Source: Dipteris shenzhenensis (taxonomy: Eukaryota > Polypodiophyta > Polypodiopsida > Gleicheniales). From it: DNA of 64,000 nt. The notes under the pieces are model-generated. The model ran no database searches. It worked only from the letters and a program-made list of their open reading frames with translations, and was not told the origin of the DNA. Positions 54,448-64,000 of this stretch are shown here, piece by piece. A program made the position numbers and the translations under genes. Every line of letters starts with the position of its first letter. Position 1 is the first letter of the stretch. The stretch is from NCBI GenBank assembly GCA_047967505.1, contig CM106539.1; one strand, given 5' to 3'.

Positions 54448-56851
54448 CTAGAAAAAATCGAAATCGAGGCTGGAATCGTCGGGGACTCCGTGGAAGACCC
54501 AGCGAGGAGATGGCTGCTTATCGTCGATGAGGGAAGGCCGAGGGACGTCGCAGTGGGACGTACTAGAGCTGCGATCGGGGGCTGCGGGGACGTAAGGGGT
54601 GGGGATTTCGGGGGGAAGGGAGCAGCGGATAAGAGCCCAATTGATGCCATGGAAGAAGGGATGCTGTTTGAGTTGGGAAGCGCCGCGAAGAGCGCCGAGG
54701 CGATGGCGGGGGTCTTTGGCGAGCAAGCCGGAGATGAGATCCTCGACGGAATCGGAGAGGGGGACGACGTCGAGGGGAGGGAAATGGAGCGGATGGGAGA
54801 CGATGTTGAGGAGCGTAGAATCGTGATCCGGGCCCTTGAATGGAGTAGTTCCGACGAGAAGCTCGAACAGGAAGATGCCGAATGTCCACCAATCTACGGC
54901 ACTTCCATGGCCTTCGCCAACGATCATCTCCGGCGCTAGATATTCGTGCGTCCCTACGAACGATAACGAGCGTGCTTCCGTCGGTTCTACCACAAGTTCC
55001 GGCAGTAATCTCACCGCCACCCTTCGTCCTTCTCCTCCTCCGGTCGTTAGTACTTTGCATGCTCCTCCTCCCCCGCATGATCCCAGGCCCGGGAGTATGC
55101 ACGATGCCGGATTCGGCCTCGCAAATTTTCGCTTCGACAGAACCGTCGCGCTCACGTTGCATTTCAACGACAAATCAAAGTCCGACAGCATGATATGTCC
55201 GTCCTCCCGCACCAGTACGTTCTCCGGCTTCAGATCCCGGTACACTATGCCCATCATGTGCAGATACTCCATCGCCAGTAGCACCTCGGCCGCGTAGAAC
55301 CTGCCACATATTTAGCAAGATGACAACGTCCGTCAAATCCGTAGACTGTGTAGTGCACGTAACACACAAAGAAATCAGTCACACCGTTTCTCTCTTATCC
55401 CCTGTCCACAGCCCGTGGATTACCAGCACACTGCGCAACAATTTTATTAAACCTTATCATGATTTTGCGCAATCGGTTTCTATCGAGAGACAATGAGAGG
55501 CGGAATGCTTTATCGGTTGGCGGCCGTTGGCTTGCGGGAATATTGTTTCTGCTTTCTGCGTCTTTCTGCGCGTCTAATGCTGCGACCGCCTCGAACGGAA
55601 TAGATCATAATTTTTATCATTTATGTATTGTGTTCGGCATATGAAACCGAAGTGATGCTCTATTCGTGCAGCCGCGGTTCAAATTTCAAATCCCGATAAT
55701 TCAAACACCCCAGTCCTAGCGCACAGCTACTAATTTTGGCCATTTCACAAACCGAATCAGAAGCTCGGTAAAGTTGACAAGTGCGGAACCTAACGACGTA
55801 GAAACTCTAACGTGTTCTATTCCGTGCACATAAAGCCCGTTGGTATGGTTGTGAAAGTGCTAGAAATTTCTCTTTCCACATTCTGGCAAACTTGTAACGA
55901 ATTCACTGTCTATCAAACTGCGCACATACAGCATCACGATTCAACAACATACGATTAAAAGGGAACGCAAGTGCTATCCCTGTCGTTTATCGAGCAATTC
56001 CTTGTTTTGAAAAGTTGTCAAAAGAACGACGATAACAATTTTGGCCTCGTGTCTACTTTAAGTAATAGCCACCACATGCACCTTCAAGGTTATTCTATGT
56101 TCACCCTTCAAAACTCCAGAAATACACAAAGAATGCACCGTAGCTGCTTTACATAATACGACTACACTGTCAATTGGCGAAGAAAATGGCAAACACAAAC
56201 AGAAAACATGAACTCCAAAACCCTTCATCCTCTGAGTATCTACCTTACGGCATCTTCTCCGAACCGCTTAAATGGCTGTAGCTGTCGCAGAACGTGCAGA
56301 TCACCTCCCGAACAGAACTCCATCACTAGGCAACAGAATTGCTTTTCTTCGACATGAGCATAGAGAGTAGGCAGGAAAGGATGGTCTAGAGCTTCCAGAA
56401 TTTCTCTCTCAGTCTGTGCTCTCAGGAGCTTATTTCTTGTTGCCAACGCTCGTTTATCCATCACCTTCACTGCAAAGTAGCACGAAGTTCCGCGTAATTC
56501 TGCGAGATACACACTGCCGATGTCTCCACTACCCAGCCTCTCAAGGAACCGAAAATGATTCAAACCCACCGTCCCATCTCGCGATTTGACGGTGCGGATG
56601 GCTTCCCATCCTGAATCGTGGGATTTGTGGGGCTTGCTACTTCCCGCCGAGCAATTTCGCGTCTGACAACTGCTTATACTACTGCTGCTTGTGTTAAGAT
56701 CGGTCGAAGACCTGTAACTGACGCTTCTTGGATCAATATCAAAGTATTGCGGATCACTAAAATCGTTCACGGACAGCTCATGCCCTGCAATCTTTTGCGG
56801 AGGTACTGAGATATAGCTCTCTAGGTCAGACTCTGAGCCGGAGTCGCACAT
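54448..56851 (-). CDS. AGCVIII protein kinase, D6PK-type
   Basis: Exons 56851-56244 and 55300-54448 (minus), GT-AG intron 56243-55301; 486 aa. The ATG at 56851 has an in-frame TAA 18 bases upstream. The N-terminus is Ser-rich (about 1-80). The kinase domain runs from about 100: glycine loop GSGDIG (107-112), Lys129 in [12 protein letters not shown] with Asp225, and DFD (243-245) in place of DFG, the AGCVIII hallmark. A Gly-rich activation-loop insert (about 250-310) precedes [22 protein letters not shown] and the C-terminal FDFF hydrophobic motif fit PDK1 docking. WEAI...GLNHFR and [10 protein letters not shown] resemble the D6PK (AGC1) group more than PINOID. Known members phosphorylate PIN auxin carriers at the plasma membrane; the same role is inferred here. 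The intron falls inside AVR|FYAAE. No lesions seen. Confidence 0.93.
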
Positions 56852-57400
56852 TGCCACTACAAGTTGTTAGGATTGAATGTCCTGCAGCAGCAAAGAAGGC
56901 TCATTCGACATGTTCTTCCAGGCAAGCAAAGATAGACATCTATTGAAACGAGACTTGCGACTCAGTGTTTACATAGCAAGCCGGGAGGTGCAACCCTGAT
57001 ATTCTTAGCACTGACCAGCTGCAGAGAACTTGTTCCGGCTCCAGGACGAAGCGTAATGAAACGCAGGAGCTCTCGGTGATGAGCTGCTCTGGAGGCTGGC
57101 TGAAAAGTTCGAACCTGACAGTAAGGCGGCGGGGGGGGGGGCGGATAGTTTCAGAAGTGTATGTGTGCAGATCAGACGTTCTCGTCTTCTAGGGACGACC
57201 TTGCATATCGCTCTTCCGACTGTCGTGCGACTTCGATTTTGCGGAGTGGCGCCCTTGGAGGAGGACAAGCTGGTCCTGGCCTCTGTGCAGCACATGCAGA
57301 CAACCACTTCAGTGGACAGCACAGGCCAAATGGGAGGCAGCGATCATCGATGAAATGTAAGGTCGTGCTCCTTTGCTCCTCCACAATTTAAACGAAAGTA
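56852..57400 (-). promoter_or_regulatory. upstream region of the kinase gene
   Basis: 5' leader and promoter are expected here on the minus strand, but I see no clear TATA box. A run of ten G lies near 57130-57139. Open frames on both strands (57005-57391) have no family match. Confidence 0.4.
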
Positions 57401-59211
57401 TTTGTAGGGGCTCGTCTGCTATTGCAAAGTGGCGAAATACATGAAGTTTCTCATAAAACAGGGGAATCCAGATCGTATGCTAAGAAATATTGTATTCTTT
57501 GAGTATGATGATGGGCAGCTATAATATTGCTACAATCGTGAGCTTCTACACGCCGGCAGCCGGCCTATGGAATTACAGTTGCAAGATGCTGGAAGTTGCA
57601 ACTTGATACAGGAATACATAGGCATGCTAGTACTGTAATAAAAGCTTCACGAATGAAGAGGTTTTGGAATCTGTCGCTACTTGCATACATTTTTAAGCGA
57701 GCGCGTGCTAGTGCTGTGATAAAAGCTTCAAGAATCAAGAGCGAGGTTTTGCAATCTGTCGCTACTTGAAAATAGACTGCTGTAGTAAATCAGCACCTCG
57801 TTGCAACTTGCAAATGCATTGCAGAAGTGATCTCACCAGTGCTACGTATAATTTATTAGTTACTTCGAGAGAGCTGCTGTGTGCCTTAGATAAGCCTAAA
57901 ATCATGCCCTACGAGAGTGAAAATTTTCGGTTGCTCTATTAGTTACTTGGAGAGAGCCACTGTTTGCCTTTACATCAGAAGTAGTCAGCGCTGATGCTAA
58001 GGAATCAATCCAGCCAAACGCGGGGAGAACGGCGTTGTCACTTGTCGGGACTCCCCAATTGCATGCATGGTGGACTCTGGAGTAATGGGGCCTTCCTCAC
58101 TCGTATCTCCAAATCGTGCACACAATTGAAGACGCACCGCAGACATCACATGGCCACAATGCGACCCAAGTGCCAAGATTCAGCTCACAGCACATGCCCA
58201 TCAACTCTTGAAATCTTCCCTGGATCCCACATACGGCGCTCGCCTTGCTCCACTCGGCCTACAGAATTTGATATTACCTGATAAATCGGTGCGCGAAACT
58301 CCTTCAAACATTAATAGCGCTATTGCAATTGACTGCCACAGTCTTCTGTATAGGGCTGTCTTTGTGTCTCCTACACGTTGCACGTTGGTTCAACCATGAA
58401 GGGACACCTCTACAATACCAAGGAACTTCGCTCTCTTATTTAGCCGCACACCTACGGGAATGTGTTCTTAAGCATCTCCACATTGCAAATATATGGTAGC
58501 AAGCATGGCTCAATCTCCTATGTTGCAACTATGGCAACCAAATGCTAACGACGCATGGATCAATAAGAGCGCTTTTCTGCCGCGGATGGCTACCAAAGCA
58601 TTTTGTAGCATATTTGCCAAAGCCTCCAAGCCAAACCTAGCCACGATGGACGAGTGCTGCAAAAGTCTTCAAATGCGTGCAAATAGATGACAAGGCCCCT
58701 GAACGGTTTGGGGAATGCAACATTCATTGGTCAAGTGGAGCGTAGCCCTGTAATGCTAGGTTGGAGACAAGATTTTCATGTCTCCAACGTGTCTCAAATA
58801 TGGTGAACTTTGGCATTGAAAAAGCCACATGATCTCGTGGGAACAATTCATGCACCACACCCTTGCCAAAACAATTGATGCACCACACCCTTGCTAGCAT
58901 TTCGGAGCACATTTGACAACGCGAGAACATCCTATAAGGACACATGGATATGGTAGCAAGCATGGCTCAATCTCCTTCGTTGCAACTATGGTGACCCAAT
59001 GCTAATCTCAGCATCAACATGTTTAACTACTTGCCGCACAAATTTCAACTCTACTACAAAGACATACTAGGTTGGGGCAATGCCTTGCTTGGGCAGCTTG
59101 AAGCCATGCTGGTGGGAATGAAAGCCATTCCACCCATAGGAACTACAATTGAGGATTTGGGGACTATCACTCACTCGATTGGAGATTTCATTCTCTGCGG
59201 ACACAACACAA
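57401..59211. other. intergenic DNA with small duplications
   Basis: No gene recognised. ATAAAAGCTTCA-GAAT-GAGGTTTTG with CTGTCGCTACTTG occurs twice about 75 bp apart (57638-57690 and 57718-57770). ATATGGTAGCAAGCATGG with CTCAATCTCCT is repeated at 58492 and 58948. GCACCACACCCTTGC is repeated at 58851 and 58879. Confidence 0.5.
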
Positions 59212-59851
59212 AGCACCTACAGACGTGCACATAGACGCGTTTCCTTTTAAAAAAACTTATGGGCATGTCTATTTGCACATCTATTTATGCGTCTACAGAC
59301 CCACATCTATAGGCGCGTCTATAACAGACAGACGCACTTTTAGACGCTCTTTAAAAATTTTAAAAAAACTGAAAGACACGTACATAGATACCCTTATAAA
59401 CACTCTACAGAATCTTTTTTTTTATAAAAGCAAAATTTTGTGTGGTTGAACAGAATGCTATGTATGTTGTGTATGCTATGTGGTTACAAGAATCCCATTT
59501 CCACATTGTGCAATTCAATTCTTACAGCCAACTGCATTTTAATTAGCACAATTCCAAGCACGTCTATAGCCAACGATTATACTTTCGAATAAAACTTTAC
59601 AACTCTAAACCGTTTAGTTCACAGGCATTCATTGATAGAACGTTGCACAAGGAAATTGAAAGCCAAAAAAATAAAAGGAGTGTATATTAATTCATACCCC
59701 AAAAAGTGCTTGTATGTACATATAGCACGAAGCCAAGCCACGTCCTGTGGCTTCAAGTACAAAAAATAAGAGGAGTATATATACAAGAGAGGCACAAAGC
59801 CAAGCCAATGGCTTCAAGTACAAAAAAGGGTAGCTAGCACTACTCCTACAA

Positions 59852-60905
59852 CTAATCTAAGTTCTCTGCGTCCTCACTCCCTTCTTCCTCATCTTCTTCC
59901 TTCTGATCAGTCCTAGGGCCCTGTAAACGAGGGACAACATGTATCAATGTATGAAAACTCAAATCATTATTTTCAATATTGACATTATTTAATTACTTTT
60001 AAATACCTGGGGGCGCTCTAGTAGCTCGGATATACTGCTTCTCAATAATCAACCCGTCATTATAGAAGTGCCTCCATGTATCTCCTCTGCGATGGTGGTG
60101 ATGATAGGCTATCTCGACAGGAGTAGAGTACTTGCCCACGATATCAAGCTGCAAGATGACACAATTTGCAGAGGGGTTAGTACAAAGAAACAACCTCCTA
60201 ATAAACCACATAAACACAATATAATTTGAGATTGATACTTACAAATTGGGCCTCCTATGATTCAACACCCCCTGCTCCAAATTTCCATATTGCTCCATTT
60301 GGATCCTTCGTGCCTCTACGTGCTATAGACTGGGGTCCGCCTTTGCTGCCTTCATTGCTTTCTTGCACTCACGTTTGTGAATGGTGTGGGACTAGCCCCT
60401 TGGTGGTTGACCTCCCTCTCTCCTGACAATCTCGGCTAGTGCCTGTCTCTTAAGCGAAGATCTTTTATTGGCAAGTATCATAACAATCTTTGACTTGGTC
60501 CATTTATCTGTGAACTGAACGTTCGGGGGATTGGGATACCTAGAGCGAACAGTAGCGAGGGTCTCATCAGTCAACTTTTCTGGCTAGTCTTTGTAGTGAA
60601 TAGAGCAATCTCTGTAGTTGTTAGCAATTACAGAGCACGTGAAGGCCATGATGTCCTTCCCCCGTGCATCCATCAAGATGCCACCTATCTAAGTGATGTT
60701 ATAGAAGATCGTATCATCACCCTCTGGCATGTCTGCATCATTTGAATCATCCCCACCCCCACCATTACCTCCTCTAAAGCACTGTGCCATGCATCCCCCA
60801 CTGCTCTCCTTGCTACTACGCATGCTGCCTTGTCGTGTCGAGCTAGTACGCTAGCCACTCATAGCTAGAGAAGCAACTCTCGACTGCACGAGAGTTAGAT
60901 GTGAT
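59852..60905 (-). pseudogene. B2 accessory transposase gene remnant
   Basis: Homologous to B1 39810-41284: acidic tail ending NLD (stop at 59854-59852), LDIVGKYSTPVEIAYHH, WRHFYNDGLI, SKIVMILANKRSSLKRQAL and RSRYPNPPNVQF, ETLATV. Broken in several places (for example between 60240 and 60390 and around 60590). Its Ser/Pro-rich N-terminus is gone. Confidence 0.7.
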
Positions 60906-61500
60906 GTTTGATGCGTCTATAGATGCGCTCTAACAGATGCCTTTTTAAAAGAAGCTGAAAAGAACATGCACCAAACCCCAAAAAGAACAACACTAGTACC
61001 AAAAACATCCCTTCCCTGCATACGACAAAGGACGAATCCAAAGAGAGCAACTTTCAAAGAAGACCAACCACCAAGAGACTTACTTTGGATAGAGGTATGA
61101 AAGCTTCTTGTCCTTCTTCAAAGCTACTTCTCTTTCTTCTTGTCCTTGTTCACCCTCTTCTCTTGTATGCTTGGGGAGGATTGTGTAAGCCTGGATATGA
61201 GTGTGGGTGCTTGGAGATAAATGTGGATGCCTGGAGCTATGTCTGTTAATAGAAAAGCAAGTTGCGCAATGCTAAAAGTATGTGAAGGAGAGCAAGCGTA
61301 CTAAAAGTAGGTTTGAAAATTAGCTCGCAGTCTACATGTCTAAAAGTGCATCTAAACACGTGTCTAAAAGCGTGTCTAAAAGCGTATCTAAACACGCGTC
61401 TAAAAGAGCATCTAAATGTGCATTTATTAGTGTAGCTACACTATTTTTAAACGTGCCTATAAATGCGTTCCATTATACAAATGCGGTGTTAGAAACGCTT
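60890..61500. repeat. B2 central repeat cluster, decayed
   Basis: TCTAAAAGCGTGTCTAAA-type repeats, the counterpart of 42060-42300 in B1. The open frame of SKSVSKH units (61336-61500) is a by-product. Confidence 0.7.
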
Positions 61501-61572
61501 TTAAATGCTACACAGAGTTTTGACATTTATAAGTCATGCAAGAACACATTTTTTGGGTTGTTTATCTATACG

Positions 61573-63971
61573 ATGACTTCATCTTCAACAAGTAGCTCCA
61601 ATGAGGATGAATCCCTCCATATCCACCATCACGAAATGTGGTTGGAGAAAAAAATCAAATGTATGTGTGATCGATGTTGAGGAAACATGTATCGTGCATG
61701 CAAAATTACACTCAATCACATCTCAAAGTATGGAGAATGGGATGCGACCATAAAGATGGTAAGTGTTAAAGAGTTAAGGTTGATTGCGATACCTATGGGT
61801 GTTCATGTGTTTGATATATGATCCTTTTTTAATTTGATACAGGATGTAGTGCCACACCTGCATATGTTGCCCTATGCTCGTCGTTGTGAGGAGACGAAGC
61901 ATCAGTGATATGGGGTGGGATCTTCAAGAGGGACTGTTATGGATGCATGGAGTGATGGTGATAGTAGCCCTCTGCCATTACCTCATGAGGCCACTGAGGA
62001 GGAGGTGTTTGATGATATGGTCCGGGATTTATATATCCATAAGTCCTCAAGTAGGGATGATAGCATGGAGCAGGACGATCTTTTTACTGCAACATCAACT
62101 CCACTGTTTGAGGGATGCACATTCTCTATTCTACGTGCCTCCCTTGAGTTACTAAACTTGCAGACCATCTATGGATGGAGCAATGCAAGTTTGAATGCAT
62201 TACTCAAGTAAGCTTTAAAGTCTATTTTGCAAACATGGTGAAATATGCTAGTGGGTCACTTACTCGAATGCTTTTTCTTATTTATAGTCTTCACGTGTAG
62301 GCTATTGTGTAAAATGCTTCCAAGGGAGAATAAATTACCGACCTCAAGAGATATGGCAACGCAACATGCGACCTCTATTGAAGGATTAGATTACAAGTGC
62401 ATCCATGTGTGTGTCAACAATTACGTTCTATTTCATGGACCACATAAGGATGCAAGAGAATGTCCTACTTGTGGAGAGGCAAGATATAGAGCAGATCTCA
62501 AAACTTTGGATGTGCCTCATAAGGTTCTCTTGGAGGATTAGATTACAAGCACATCCATGCATGTGTCAATGATTACGTTCTATTTCATGGACCACATAAG
62601 GATGCAAGACAGTGTCCTACTTGTAGAGAGGCAAGATATAGAGCAGATCTCAAAACTTTGGATGTGCCTCGTAAGATTCTATGACATTTTCCCACCCTCA
62701 CATCCAACATGTGTTCAAGTGCAAATCCATTGCGGAGCTCATGTCATGGCATTCCTTCCATCAATCAACCGATGGCAAGTGGACAACTCCCATAGACACT
62801 CCTGCGTGGAAGCATATTGAAGACACATGGCCAAGCTTCAAGGAAGAACCTAGGAACTTGAGACTTGGATTGGGTATGGACGGTGTGAACCCATTTGGTC
62901 TCAAAAGCACCTCTTACAGTGTATGGCCAGTGATATTGGTGAATTATGATTTTCCACCCTCTATGGCGATTAAGAAAGGACACATCATGTTATCCCTTCT
63001 AATTCCAAGGAAACATAAAGTAAAAAATCATGATGTTTATTTGGAGCCTTTGATTGATGAGCTATAGATATTTTGGAGAGGTATCAAGGTGCATGATGTG
63101 AGCAAGCCTCCCTCATCATGAGACTTCAACTACAGAGCAGTCTTGATGTGGACGATACATGACTTCCCAACCTATGGCAAGTGTTCAGGTAAGCATTGAA
63201 CTTTTAATTATGAGTAGGCAATCGATGTGGCACCTTGAACCCACTTTGAACTCTTAATTGCATTTATTATTCAAGTCTCACTACATCGGGTTACCATGTA
63301 TGTCCTATTTGTGGTCCTTTGCTAGTTGTCTCATGGGTAGATGCATTGAATAAGGTCATTTATGAGAATTACCATCGATTTCTTCCACCTAGTCATCTTA
63401 GATATGTCGCCTCTTGGAATGAAGTCCCCCCCACAGTCACTTACTATAGGAGATTGGATGAGAATTTGGGACATTTCCACAACTCCTCCACCACATGACA
63501 TGAGCTCGTAAGGGTTTGTAGCTATTATGTGCTATATTGAATGGAAATAAAGATTACATGCTAACACCAGATTTTGTTTAGATACTCCATCTTTTATCGA
63601 CTACCATATTGGTCCCACCTCAAGATCAATCACTTGCTTGATCCCATGCATATCTTCAAGAATGTGGCATCTACCATTTGGGAACATTTGAATGGGACAT
63701 GCTCTGCAGGCATAAGGGAGGATCTATGCACCATAGGGAGGAAGCATGAAGCTTGGCCACAAGAGAGGCCAAATGGTTGTGTCTTTTTACCTCATGCACC
63801 ATGGAGGTTATCAAAATGGTGGTGGTAGTGAAACAAGCTATCACTACAATTCGTACTCCCACTGGATGCATGAGGTGTTTGAAGGGGGCCTTCACAAAGA
63901 GCAAGAAAGGAGGTCTCAAGTGTAGACCAATTATATGGCTTGAAAACTCATGATTGGCACAAGATGCTCCA
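61573..63971 (+). pseudogene. B2 TNP2-type transposase gene remnant
   Basis: Follows B1 exon by exon from MTSSSTSSSNEDESL to LKTHDWHKMLQ at about 63971. Stops: TGA at 61678-61680 (CDRC*GN, a CGA in B1), TGA near 61906 (CGA in B1), TAG at 63065-63067 and TGA at 63119-63121 (CGA in B1). A 145-bp tandem duplication spans 62380-62668 (HKDARECPTCGEARYRADL read twice). At the site where B1 has the extra A, B2 keeps the frame (RAVLMWTIHDFP). Dead, but useful for reconstructing the lesion in B1 by comparison. Confidence 0.8.
62380..62668 (+). repeat. tandem duplication inside the B2 transposase exon
   Basis: GGATTAGATTACAAG...GATGTGCCTC occurs at about 62381-62518 and again at about 62536-62668. B1 has a single copy (43168-43301). 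Confidence 0.88.
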
Positions 63972-64000
63972 AGTAAGTATTTTATGTGCATAATATCTTT

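Larger units (their letters stand above)
59212..64000 (+). mobile_element. CACTA-type element B2, partial (continues past the window)
   Basis: Starts CACAACACAAAGCACCT, the B1 terminus, with GGA before it. It holds the same layout as B1: terminal repeats, minus-strand accessory gene, central repeats and plus-strand TNP2 gene. More decayed than B1: many CpG positions of the repeats read TG or CA here (TAGACGCGC to AGACGTGC-type changes). Confidence 0.85.

Noticed and set aside
55459-55644. 61-codon open frame within the kinase intron on the opposite strand
   Set aside because: Lies wholly in the intron with no recognisable domain.
1-64000. CRISPR arrays, tRNA and rRNA genes, bacterial operons
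   Set aside because: None seen. Repeats here are eukaryotic transposon and satellite types, and no tRNA-like cloverleaf or rRNA sequence was recognised.

Overview
The window comes from the nuclear genome of a land plant with a large, transposon-rich genome. The evidence is a plant-specific AGCVIII (D6PK-type) kinase gene with one intron, many plant-type Ty1/copia elements primed by a tRNA-Met-like site, CACTA (En/Spm) elements with a TNP2-type transposase, an HMGB-like gene fragment and a decayed beta-tubulin gene. The exact lineage cannot be fixed from the sequence. The only gene that looks functional for the host is the kinase (54.4-56.9 kb, minus strand). Almost everything else is mobile DNA and its debris.

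Layout. 1-3.9 kb: 3' part of a copia element (A) with an open pol frame. 4.6-16.7 kb: an old, stop-ridden copia element (B). It carries a 246-bp MITE in gag and a very young copia element (C, 10.16-15.36 kb) in its reverse transcriptase; C has 5-bp target duplications and apparently identical LTRs. 16.9-22.4 kb: a decayed minus-strand copia (D) sitting in the 3' end of another copia (E), whose pol tail and LTR follow to 23.2 kb. 23.7-25.5 kb: microsatellites and an unusual palindromic, pyrimidine-rich minisatellite. 25.5-28.7 kb and 31.6-34.7 kb: decayed CACTA elements A1 and A2, with a near-perfect 76-bp inverted repeat in A1. Two further copies of the MITE lie at 29.6 and 32.7 kb.

35.7-52.7 kb is a nest. 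A beta-tubulin pseudogene is split by CACTA A3 (37.6-51.87 kb). A3 is split by a second CACTA type, B1 (39.19-51.07 kb), with divergently transcribed genes and GACGCGC-type repeat clusters. An intron of the B1 transposase gene holds a chimeric retrotransposon F (45.5-50.06 kb). F carries a captured HMG-box (HMGB-like) fragment and ends in an inverted, apparently polyadenylated LTR fragment of family A. After the kinase gene and 2.4 kb of unassigned DNA, a second, more decayed copy of the B-type CACTA (B2) runs from 59.2 kb off the right edge.

How the parts relate. Elements A and F share nearly identical gag-protease-integrase sequence. C and E have related LTRs. B1 and B2 are two copies of one CACTA family, and comparing them locates each lesion. 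The three MITEs share terminal inverted repeats and 8-bp target duplications. Coordinates come from reading the sequence; all similarity calls are from motif recognition, without database searches.
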